Of a stretch of DNA of 64,000 bases, positions 43,795 through 51,515 are shown in pieces. Source of the stretch: Phycisphaerales bacterium (lineage in GTDB: Bacteria > Planctomycetota > Phycisphaerae > Phycisphaerales > UBA1924); contig JAJDDF010000005.1 of NCBI GenBank assembly GCA_029260455.1, positions 310,001-374,000 on the forward strand. Reading direction: 5' to 3'. Under the pieces are notes generated by a model. The model was not told where the DNA came from. It was given only the letters and a program-made list of their open reading frames with translations, and did no database searches. Numbering within the stretch: the first letter of the stretch is position 1; every line of letters begins with the position of its first letter. The position numbers and the translations under genes are program-made.

Positions 43795-44858
43795 TCCATG
43801 CCAATCGCATCAACACCATTCTCTTCGTAACTCACGATCTCGGGCAGCACGGCGCCGACTTCCTCCGCGATCATGCCAACATCGTGATGCCCGCCGTGCT
43901 CTTCGTCCCAGTCGTAATACACCCCGCGAAGCTGCGCGAGCTTGTCAAGCGGTGCATCGATGTTGCGCACATTGCCCTTCCAGCGGCGCGAGGAATTCGA
44001 CCCGAAGTCGATGCCGATGCCGCCCGCAAAGAAGTCATGGCCGGTCGCGCTATCACTTCGCCCGAACACACCTACCGTTGAACCGCTCGACGCACTCGCT
44101 TGACCAAAGACGCCCCGCCCCGTCGTACTGGCGCTTTCGCCGCGCACGCCGTAGTTCACGCCGCTCGATGCCAGCGCCTCGCCAAACACGCCGCGCCCCG
44201 GAGTGCCCAACGCCACTCCGCGGACGCCACAGCCGCCGTTCGCGCTCCCGGTGCCACGCACACCCGAACCAAGTGAGGCAACGCCTTCTACGCCATTTGA
44301 GTCGGCGCTCGCCATTGCGGCCTCCCCAAACACACCGCTGCCGATCGGGCTGTTGCTGATGCCGTACACACCTCTGCTAAAGCCAGCCACATTCGTCGCC
44401 TCTCCTTTGATCGCGACACCGAAGCTCGCCGCAACGTGCAACGGCTCATCCGGCTGCGTCGTCCCAATGCCCACGTTCTTGAATGCATCCACAACAAGCC
44501 CGCGCGTCTGCACCGAAAACGGCGCGCTGGTGATCGCCTGCCGCGGCGCAAGCGTGTTGCTGTCAACAGAAATCTCAAGCCAGCGCGGCGTGCCGTCATA
44601 CACATCGGCACCGAAATCGAGCTCGGCGGCAAAAAGGCCGTTAGTCACAGATTGCCCCACAACCGAAACAGTCGCCCCCACCTGCGCACCAAGTGTGGCG
44701 GCGTCCCACAGCGCAAAGCTCATCGTGTGCGCGCCGTTCGCAGGCAAGCCGCCGTCGCGCAGCCGCCCCTGATAGGTAAACGCGGTGTCACTCGTGCCCG
44801 CGGCCAATGATGAAGCGCACAGCAGCAGCGCGGCAAGCATGGTGGAAGAATTCTTCAT
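43662..44858 (-). CDS. Secreted fibre-like protein with S74 intramolecular chaperone domain
   Basis: 398 residues from ATG 44858 with AAGGGA upstream. Signal peptide; N-terminal domain FTYQGRLRDGGLPANG...FALWDAATLGAQVG shared with the divergent neighbour; then about 130 residues of Gly/Ser/Val repeats (GVFGEA.., GVRGESAS.., GRGVFGQAS) typical of beta-helix fibres. The C-terminal peptidase S74 domain is SSRRWKGNVRNIDAPLDKL, HDVGMIAEEVGAVLPEIV plus a trimerising helix. S74 domains fold phage tail fibres and then cut themselves off. Here the signal peptide suggests a bacterial surface fibre. Confidence 0.88.
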   Translation of the reverse strand: MKNSSTMLAALLLCASSLAAGTSDTAFTYQGRLRDGGLPANGAHTMSFALWDAATLGAQVGATVSVVGQSVTNGLFAAELDFGADVYDGTPRWLEISVDSNTLAPRQAITSAPFSVQTRGLVVDAFKNVGIGTTQPDEPLHVAASFGVAIKGEATNVAGFSRGVYGISNSPIGSGVFGEAAMASADSNGVEGVASLGSGVRGTGSANGGCGVRGVALGTPGRGVFGEALASSGVNYGVRGESASTTGRGVFGQASASSGSTVGVFGRSDSATGHDFFAGGIGIDFGSNSSRRWKGNVRNIDAPLDKLAQLRGVYYDWDEEHGGHHDVGMIAEEVGAVLPEIVSYEENGVDAIGMDYSKLTPLLVEAVNALRAENEALRARLEALEEERRTDGGQAAGM

Positions 44859-45099
44859 GGTGATCCCTTTCAAGAGCCTGATCCTGCCATTTGAACGCAA
44901 ATCAGCCCCAAATACCGCAAAAAAGACCCCAGAAATGTTTTCTTGCGCCTTACCGGTCCCCCTTGCGTGTCTCTACTATGGCACTACCCCGGCCAGTCGG
45001 GTCGCCCTGGCCCCGGAGATTCCGCCGACCCCATAACTCATGGGCCGGCGGGGGCACCACGGCCGACCTGGCAATTCGTACCCCCGATTGGAGACAACC

Positions 45100-46455
45100 A
45101 TGACCCTCATTCGCTCACGCACCGCACTCGCCCTGTCCGCCGCTGTTGCCCTCGGCGCACTTGCGACATCGCCCGCGCGCGCCGCCAACACCATCACCTA
45201 CCAAGGCCAGCTCGCCCAGAATGGCCTCGATGTCACCGGCACGCGCAACATGGTCTTCTCACTTTGGAACAGCTCCGCCGGCGGCGCGCAGATCAGTCCC
45301 AACATCATCATCAACAACGTGCCCGTCGACAGCGGCCTCTTCCAGGTCGAACTCGACTTCACTGGCCAAGAAGTCGGCCCCACCACCACCAACCGCTGGC
45401 TGCAAGTCACTGTCGAAGGCAACGTCCTCTCGCCCCGCCAGCGCCTCACCGCGTCGCCCTACTCACTCCAAACGCGCGGCATCATGGTCCAAGACGATGG
45501 CGATGTCGGCATGGGCACCAACTCGCCCCTGTTCGACCTTCATGTCAAAGAACTCGGCACGTTTGCGATCGGTGATCCACCCGCGACGTTTGGCCTCGAA
45601 TATCAGGTCGCCGGCATCGGCACGCCGCCGCGCGACTGGCTCACCATGCGCGTAGGGGGTGGCCTGCTCACGCCCCTGGGCCAAGATGGCTCGCACATCA
45701 TCCGCGACGACAACTCCAAACTGCACATCTCGACTGAACCGGCGCTCGGCTCTGGCTCACTCACGCCGCAAGTCACCGTGACGCCTGCTGGCGATGTCGG
45801 CGTGGGCGACACCCAGCCAATCGCGCGCCTGCATGTCAACGATGGCAGCATCGGGATGACCGCTGCCAACCTCGAAAATGATGACATTGTCATCGAGTCC
45901 GCCGATTCGATCCTTGGCATCTATAGCAGCGGTGGCGGCACGCGCGGCTCCGGCATCGCGCTTGGTCAAGTCAATAGCGGCGTGCTCGCCGACAAGTGGT
46001 TCATCGGGCGCAATACCACCAACTCCGATAGCGCGCTCTACATGAAGTACGGCCCCAACTCCAACCACAACCTCAACACCACAATGCTCATCGCCAAAAC
46101 CAATGGTGACTTGGATGTCACTGGCCGCGTCCTCACCGGACCGAACAATGTGTCGACTGCCTACGCCTTCGGGCGCATCTCGTCCGGTGGCACCATCCTC
46201 TCGGCAACCTCCAACGTCACGAGCGTCGCCAGAAACGGCAATGTCTTCGATATCGCCATCACCGGCTTCAATCCGAGCACCGACGTCGTCACCGCAACCG
46301 CCCGCGGCAGCGACGACGTCTGCACCGTGAGCAACAACGGCAACCTGCTCCGCGTCTACACCAACGACCTCTCCGTCATGATCATTGGGATCACAAGCGG
46401 CGGCTTCTGGTCACCTTCAGCTGTACCCTTCGACTTCGTGGTGTACAAGCCGTAG
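45100..46455 (+). CDS. Secreted fibre-like protein, paralogue of the divergent neighbour
   Basis: 451 residues from ATG 45100. Signal peptide ending PARA. The N-terminal 130 residues (ITYQGQLAQNGLDVTGTRNMVFSLWNS, LDFTGQEVGP, LSPRQRLTASPYSLQTRG) match the first domain of the protein at 43662-44858. After GMGTNSPLFDLHV and GVGDTQPIARLHVNDG repeats the C-terminal part differs and has no S74 domain. Divergent starts are 241 bp apart, so the two are likely controlled together. Function unknown; probably exported to the surface. Confidence 0.82.
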   Translation: MTLIRSRTALALSAAVALGALATSPARAANTITYQGQLAQNGLDVTGTRNMVFSLWNSSAGGAQISPNIIINNVPVDSGLFQVELDFTGQEVGPTTTNRWLQVTVEGNVLSPRQRLTASPYSLQTRGIMVQDDGDVGMGTNSPLFDLHVKELGTFAIGDPPATFGLEYQVAGIGTPPRDWLTMRVGGGLLTPLGQDGSHIIRDDNSKLHISTEPALGSGSLTPQVTVTPAGDVGVGDTQPIARLHVNDGSIGMTAANLENDDIVIESADSILGIYSSGGGTRGSGIALGQVNSGVLADKWFIGRNTTNSDSALYMKYGPNSNHNLNTTMLIAKTNGDLDVTGRVLTGPNNVSTAYAFGRISSGGTILSATSNVTSVARNGNVFDIAITGFNPSTDVVTATARGSDDVCTVSNNGNLLRVYTNDLSVMIIGITSGGFWSPSAVPFDFVVYKP

Positions 46456-46466
46456 GGGGAAACAGC

Positions 46467-47150
46467 CTATGCCCGGCGCAAAATCCACCACGATCCGCCG
46501 ATCAGTGAACACGCAAGGATGGCCATCGTTGTCGGCCCGCTGATCGGCACCGGGACGCCATCCTGAAAAAGCGCGTACGCCAAGCCGGCCTGGCTCGTAT
46601 TCCACGTCAGGCCGCCGTCAGAGGAAAACACATTCTGCCCCTGAAAAGGCGGCAAGTGCTTCCACGCGAAGTGCCCCAGCACAGTCGTCTCGTTGTCAAA
46701 GACCGACACTGCGTAGGCGTTGCCGGCTTGCACCGCCACCGGCGCAAAGGTCGCGTCGTATTGGAATATCTCAAGCCCGTTGCCCTGAATGAACGTACCC
46801 GTGCTCGTGCGACCAATGTTGCCGACGTTGTAGCTCACAATGATGTCGCTCGGGTCGATCGCGCCCGTCCCCGGCCCCCTCACATAGAAGGTAATCACAA
46901 AATCATCCGTCGGCGGCACCGCCGGCAATGTGTACACACCCCAGAAACGCATGTGATCGACATCGCCACTGATCGTCGGCACAAAGATCGACCCCATCCG
47001 CTGGGTGATGGCAGCGTCGGAAATCGACGCATTCGATGCGGGATCAGGAATGCCGCTCGTATAGATTTCGACCGCGCGCGCCTCCGCGCTCAACACACCA
47101 GCCGCAACAACAACCACCGAAAACGATCGAGCGCATCGACTCTGTACCAT
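46467..47150 (-). CDS. PEP-CTERM-like exported protein
   Basis: 227 residues. Signal peptide ending around AEARA; beta-rich body (FWGVYTLPAVPPTDDFVITFYV). The C-terminal sorting tail is VPISGPTTMAILACSLIGGSWWILRRA: Pro/Gly motif, helix, short Arg pair. Convergent with the fibre gene (11 bp between stops). No known enzyme motif. The 150-bp gap to xseA presumably holds both promoters. Confidence 0.78.
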   Translation of the reverse strand: MVQSRCARSFSVVVVAAGVLSAEARAVEIYTSGIPDPASNASISDAAITQRMGSIFVPTISGDVDHMRFWGVYTLPAVPPTDDFVITFYVRGPGTGAIDPSDIIVSYNVGNIGRTSTGTFIQGNGLEIFQYDATFAPVAVQAGNAYAVSVFDNETTVLGHFAWKHLPPFQGQNVFSSDGGLTWNTSQAGLAYALFQDGVPVPISGPTTMAILACSLIGGSWWILRRA

Positions 47151-47302
47151 TGAAAATGCCCCTCCTCACGAAACCGCAAGCGCAATACACCGTCCATAAC
47201 CCATTGATATGTCTTTCGCACGCAGGCTCAGATACGCCTGATCCATAACTAAATAGTGGCGAAATGCCCTGATGCGCACATCCGTGTAGCATTCTTGTTG
47301 TT

Positions 47303-48874
47303 TTGTCCCGCCTCCCATTTGATCCCGAGAAGATGAAAGCCGCTGATAAGGCGAAGCGCACCAGTCCCGCGCCAGCCCCAAGCGCAAGCGAGGGGGTCTC
47401 TTCAGGTGGGGCGGGCGTCTCGCCCGCCATTCGCCCCATCTCCGTCTCACAACTCGCCGCAAATATCGACCTCGCCCTCAAAGACAAACTCCCCGCAAAG
47501 GTCCCCGTCCGCGGCGAAATCTCCGGCTTCAAAAAACAAAACCACTGGTATTTCTCACTCAAAGATGAACACGCCGTCATTTCCTGCGTCATGTTCGCGT
47601 CATCTGCCCGCAAGCAAACCTTCTCACCCGCCGATGGCAACGAAGTGCTCGCCACCGGCCGCATCGAGTTCTGGAAACGCGGCGGCCGCACCCAGCTCTA
47701 TATCGACAAACTCGAACCCATCGGCGCCGGCGCACTCGAAGCCCGCTTTCGCGCGCTGTGCGATGAACTGCGCACGCTTGACTACTTCGACCCTGCACGC
47801 AAAAAACCACTCCCCCTCTTCCCGCAGCGCATCGCAATCGTCACCTCGCGCAACGCCGCCGCCTTGCAGGATGTCATCGACACCGCCCGCAAGCGCTGCC
47901 CATCGGTCGAACTTTCACTCATCGATGTCCGCGTGCAGGGTGACAATGCAGCCCCCCAGATCACCCGCGCCATCGACTGGCTCTCGAAAAACGCAGCCAA
48001 ACTCGGTATCGACGCCATCCTCGTCACCCGCGGCGGCGGCTCCATCGAAGACCTTTGGGCCTTCAATGAACGCGCCGTTGCTGACGCCCTCTTCCGCTGC
48101 ACAGTTCCCGTCGTCGCGGCAATCGGCCACGAAACCGATACCACCATCGCCGAACTCGTCGCCGATGAACGTTGCGCCACACCCACGCAGGCTGCAATGC
48201 GCCTCATCCCCGATCGCATGGCATTGCTCGAACAACTCGACCATCTCGGTGCGCGCCTGCACGGCCGAGTCGATCGCACGCTTACCTCCGAACGCCGCCA
48301 CATCACCACCATCCGCACGCGCCTCACCCATGCCAGCGCACATTCCCTCTCGCGCCAGTCCCTGCGCATCGAGCGCCTCACCGCGCGCCTGGCGCGCCAT
48401 CGCCCCGATGCGCTCTATGCACGCCGCCGCACGCGCCTCGACCGCGCTTCCGACCGCCTTGCTGGTGCCATCGGCATGCGCATCGCCGCTGCCCCACACC
48501 GCCACCTCTTTGACAGTCTCGCCGATGGTCTGGCTCGTTCCCTCGAACGCGCTGAGGCCCGCATTGGTGCCCTCGACCGCGAACTCGCCGTCGTCTCGCC
48601 CATCGCAGTCCTCGCGCGCGGCTATTCCATGACCCTCACCCCCGCCGGTGCCATCCTGCGCCGCGCCGGTGATGCCACTTCGGGCGATCTGCTCACCACG
48701 CGCCTCGCTGAGGGCTCAATCACATCCCGCGTCGAATCCGCCGGAAAGCTCGATCCCGCGACGACGCCCACCGCCGTCCCAAAACTCCCGGAGCGCGCCC
48801 CCTTGAAATCCGCTCGGCGTGGCCCACTCCGCCGACGCAAGGGTGCAGATCCATCGCAGATGGACCTCTTCTGA
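47303..48874 (+). CDS. xseA: Exodeoxyribonuclease VII large subunit
   Basis: 523 residues. The probable start is TTG 47303 (LPFDPEKM follows at once). An N-terminal OB fold spans about 50-150 (AKVPVRGEISGFKKQNHWYFSLKD). The catalytic domain carries VTRGGGSIEDLWAFN and VAAIGHETDTTIAELVAD, then a long coiled coil. With XseB it degrades single-stranded DNA. A short extra segment near residues 30-45 (EGVSSGGAGVSPAIRP) is encoded by a GC-rich hairpin that looks inserted. Confidence 0.94.
   Translation: MSRLPFDPEKMKAADKAKRTSPAPAPSASEGVSSGGAGVSPAIRPISVSQLAANIDLALKDKLPAKVPVRGEISGFKKQNHWYFSLKDEHAVISCVMFASSARKQTFSPADGNEVLATGRIEFWKRGGRTQLYIDKLEPIGAGALEARFRALCDELRTLDYFDPARKKPLPLFPQRIAIVTSRNAAALQDVIDTARKRCPSVELSLIDVRVQGDNAAPQITRAIDWLSKNAAKLGIDAILVTRGGGSIEDLWAFNERAVADALFRCTVPVVAAIGHETDTTIAELVADERCATPTQAAMRLIPDRMALLEQLDHLGARLHGRVDRTLTSERRHITTIRTRLTHASAHSLSRQSLRIERLTARLARHRPDALYARRRTRLDRASDRLAGAIGMRIAAAPHRHLFDSLADGLARSLERAEARIGALDRELAVVSPIAVLARGYSMTLTPAGAILRRAGDATSGDLLTTRLAEGSITSRVESAGKLDPATTPTAVPKLPERAPLKSARRGPLRRRKGADPSQMDLF
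47410..47428. repeat. REP-like palindrome inside xseA
   Basis: GGCGGGCG-TCT-CGCCCGCC, a perfect 8-bp stem with a 3-base loop. It lies in frame within the unstructured N-terminal extension of xseA and encodes part of GAGVSPA. Confidence 0.85.
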
Positions 48875-48880
48875 GCACCC

Positions 48881-49180
48881 GTGTACTGTGCGCGCGTGCC
48901 AAAGCCCAAACCAACTGCTCCCGATGCCCCCGATGTCCCGCAAGACATCGCCGCCCTCACCTATGAGCAAGCCATCGCCCAACTCGAAGCAATCATCGAC
49001 AAAATCGAATCCGGCGAAATCGGCCTCGAAGATTCCGTCAAAGCCTACGAGCGCGGCGTCGCCCTCCGCGAACAATGCCGACGCATCCTCGAACGCGCCG
49101 AGCGAAAAGTCTCAGAACTCACGCCCGACACCGAGTCTGCCGATGATGACAACGGCGCCCGCGGTTCGGGCGCTTCCTGA
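48881..49180 (+). CDS. xseB: Exodeoxyribonuclease VII small subunit
   Basis: 99 residues. Core LTYEQAIAQLEAIIDKIESGE, LEDSVKAYERGVALREQCRRIL, EKV-like RKVSEL: the standard XseB helical hairpin. Start GTG 48881 is 6 bp after the xseA stop; GTG 48896 (VPKPK) is equally possible. The stop overlaps the prepilin peptidase ATG (TGATG). It binds the coiled coil of XseA. Confidence 0.92.
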   Translation: MYCARVPKPKPTAPDAPDVPQDIAALTYEQAIAQLEAIIDKIESGEIGLEDSVKAYERGVALREQCRRILERAERKVSELTPDTESADDDNGARGSGAS

Positions 49181-50706
49181 TGAACCAGATTCACACACTG
49201 CAATGGATGGCGGCCTCCGTGGGCCTTTTCTTCTTCGTCGCTTTCGGCGCAATCGTTGGCTCATTTATCAATGTGCTCGTGTATCGCCTGCCGCGCGGAC
49301 TGAATATCGTCACGCCCCCCTCCGCCTGCCCCAACTGCAATACCAAGCTCGGCTGGCGTGAAAACTTCCCAATCTTCGGTTGGCTGCTCCTGCGTGGACG
49401 CTGCCGCACCTGCAAGGCTAAGATTTCCTGCGAATACTTCATCGTCGAAACCTTCGTCGCCCTGCTCTTTGGCGGCGTCTTCGCGATGTGGTTCATGGAC
49501 CCCTCGGTGTGGACACTCCTTGGTGTTGACACGAACTACTGGACCCCCGAATGGGCTGCGCGCGGCCTGCGCATCACATGGCCCATGATGACCATTGTCA
49601 TCGTCTTGCTTGGCTCACTCGTTGCAATCACCTTGATAGATGCCAAAACATTCACCATTCCCCTCGCTCTGCCTTGGTTCGCAGCAGGTGTCGCGCTCAT
49701 CATCCATCCACTTTTTGCGCTCTGGGTTTCGCACTCGCGCTTGCCAACCCTGTATCCAAACTCTTCACAGCTTTGGATCTGGCGCTGGACCATTCCCACA
49801 GTCACCGGCCCCGCACTCGGTGCAACCCTTGGCGGCACGCTCGGCCTCGTGCTCTCGATGATCCTTCTGCATTTCAAGATCATCCCGCAAAGTTTCGCTG
49901 ACTACATGCAATGGGAAGCCAGCGCCACCAAGGAACGCTCCATCGCTGAAGCCCGTGACCCGCAAGCTGTCGCTGCGCTTGACGCCCAAGCTGACACCAT
50001 GTCACTCGGCGAAATGCTCGCCCGCACCATCGCACTCACCGGTCCCGCGATCACTGGCCTTGCAATCGGCATGACCATCGGAGGTTCGCGCGGCAGCGCT
50101 GGACTCGGCGCAGCTCTCGGCATGGGCATCGGTCTCGTCATTGGCTTTCTTCTACGCAATCTCGTCATGCGCTCACACACCGGCGACAGCGCCGACCCCA
50201 TCTGGGTGCAATACCCACACGCCCGCCGCGAGATGGCAAAAGAAGTTCTCTTCCTTGCACCCATCGCACTCCTCGGCGCGCTGGGCTGGTTGATCACCAC
50301 CAACACCATGCCTTTCCTCCTGACAGCCCCCCCACTCTGGCTCGAAGCCCTCGGTGGTTCACTGCTCGGGCTTCTCGTAGGCGGCGGTCTCGTCTGGGCC
50401 ATTCGCATCCTCGGCACCTATGCCTTTGGCAAAGAAGCCATGGGCCTCGGCGATGTCCATCTCATGGCCGCAATCGGGGCCTGCATCGGGTGGATCGATC
50501 CCGTGCTCGCCTTCTTCATCGCCCCCTTCATGGGCCTCGCGTGGGTCATTGCAAGCCTCTTTCTTGCCCCAGTCTTCAAACGTGAGGGCACCGCACTCCC
50601 CTTCGGCCCTCACCTCGCCCTCGCATCGGCGCTTGCCCTGCTCGCAAAGCCGATCTTTGAAATGGCCCTCACCCAGCTCATCCAGAAGCCCATCCCTCTG
50701 CCGTGA
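49180..50706 (+). CDS. pilD: Prepilin peptidase (A24 family) with a large internal insertion
   Basis: 508 residues, about twice the usual 250-290. The N-terminal cytoplasmic cysteine loop CPNC...C-x2-C (SACPNCNTKLGW, GRCRTCKAKIS) belongs to the methylase domain. The first catalytic Asp is in ITLIDAKTFTIP near residue 150, the second in GLGDVHLMAAIG near 425. Between them lies a stretch of about 180 extra residues with a charged loop (SATKERSIAEARDPQ) and further Gly-rich membrane segments. It cleaves and methylates pseudopilins such as the one at 22449. Coupled to xseB by stop/start overlap. Confidence 0.92.
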   Translation: MNQIHTLQWMAASVGLFFFVAFGAIVGSFINVLVYRLPRGLNIVTPPSACPNCNTKLGWRENFPIFGWLLLRGRCRTCKAKISCEYFIVETFVALLFGGVFAMWFMDPSVWTLLGVDTNYWTPEWAARGLRITWPMMTIVIVLLGSLVAITLIDAKTFTIPLALPWFAAGVALIIHPLFALWVSHSRLPTLYPNSSQLWIWRWTIPTVTGPALGATLGGTLGLVLSMILLHFKIIPQSFADYMQWEASATKERSIAEARDPQAVAALDAQADTMSLGEMLARTIALTGPAITGLAIGMTIGGSRGSAGLGAALGMGIGLVIGFLLRNLVMRSHTGDSADPIWVQYPHARREMAKEVLFLAPIALLGALGWLITTNTMPFLLTAPPLWLEALGGSLLGLLVGGGLVWAIRILGTYAFGKEAMGLGDVHLMAAIGACIGWIDPVLAFFIAPFMGLAWVIASLFLAPVFKREGTALPFGPHLALASALALLAKPIFEMALTQLIQKPIPLP

Positions 50707-50804
50707 GCCCCCACCGCAGGTGATGCCCCCCCCCGCACACCCACAATCTGTGGTAGCCTTACCACCGGTAGGATGCCCTTAGCTCATGTATGGAGACATG
50801 AATC

Positions 50805-51479
50805 ATGACGAAGCTTTTCGTCTCACGCGCCGCGATCCGCACAAGCGTAGTCCTCGGCGCCCTCGTTATTGTTGGTTCACTGGGTGGATGCGCCACCGGC
50901 AAAGCAACAACACTTGCTGCCCTTCGCGCTGAAAACGCTGAACTGCGTGAATCGCAATCACAGCTCGATTCCGCCCTCAATGAATGCGACCTGCGCTACG
51001 ACTCACTCGTGCAGGAACGCGATGATCTGCGCGCCCAGCTCGGTGCCGCACCCGCGCTCACAGGCAGCGCCGATGACTTCGGCTTCACGCCGGGCAGCGG
51101 CGTCACCGTCACGCAGCGCAACGGCGAAATCGTCGTAGAAGTCGCAGGCGATGTGCTCTTCCAGTCAGGCAAGGTGTCTCTGCGAAACAATGCCAAGCAG
51201 ACACTCGACCGCATTGCAAGCGTGATTCAGGGCCGCTATTCCGGCAACACGATCCGCATCGCTGGTCACACCGATTCCGATCCCATCAAAAAATCGGGAT
51301 GGAAGACCAACGAGCGTCTGTCATCAGAACGCGCCCTCGCGGTCGAGGCATACCTCGAATCGCGCGGCGTGCCGAATGATCGCATGTATTCCGCCGCGTT
51401 TGGGGCCGCAAAGCCAAGGGGTACCAAGAAGGATTCACGCCGAGTCGAGATCGTCATTCTCGCTTCCGGCAATTCCTGA
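50805..51479 (+). CDS. OmpA-family peptidoglycan-binding lipoprotein
   Basis: 224 residues. The lipoprotein signal peptide ends VGSLGGC. A coiled-coil linker spans about 38-78 (LRAENAELRESQSQLDSALNE). The C-terminal OmpA domain carries IRIAGHTDSDPIKKSGW, NERLSSERALAVEAYL and RRVEIVI. It tethers outer membrane to peptidoglycan like Pal or OmpA. It is preceded by about 98 bp after the prepilin peptidase. It is a possible Pal-like partner for the ExbB/ExbD operon at 7-15.6 kb, but there is no direct link. Confidence 0.92.
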   Translation: MTKLFVSRAAIRTSVVLGALVIVGSLGGCATGKATTLAALRAENAELRESQSQLDSALNECDLRYDSLVQERDDLRAQLGAAPALTGSADDFGFTPGSGVTVTQRNGEIVVEVAGDVLFQSGKVSLRNNAKQTLDRIASVIQGRYSGNTIRIAGHTDSDPIKKSGWKTNERLSSERALAVEAYLESRGVPNDRMYSAAFGAAKPRGTKKDSRRVEIVILASGNS

Positions 51480-51515
51480 ATGCCGCCCGCCATACCGTCG
51501 GCGTAGGCTATCTTC

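Noticed and set aside
43662-46455. Prophage tail-fibre region
   Set aside because: Both proteins have bacterial signal peptides and no other phage structural, lysis or integrase gene is nearby.
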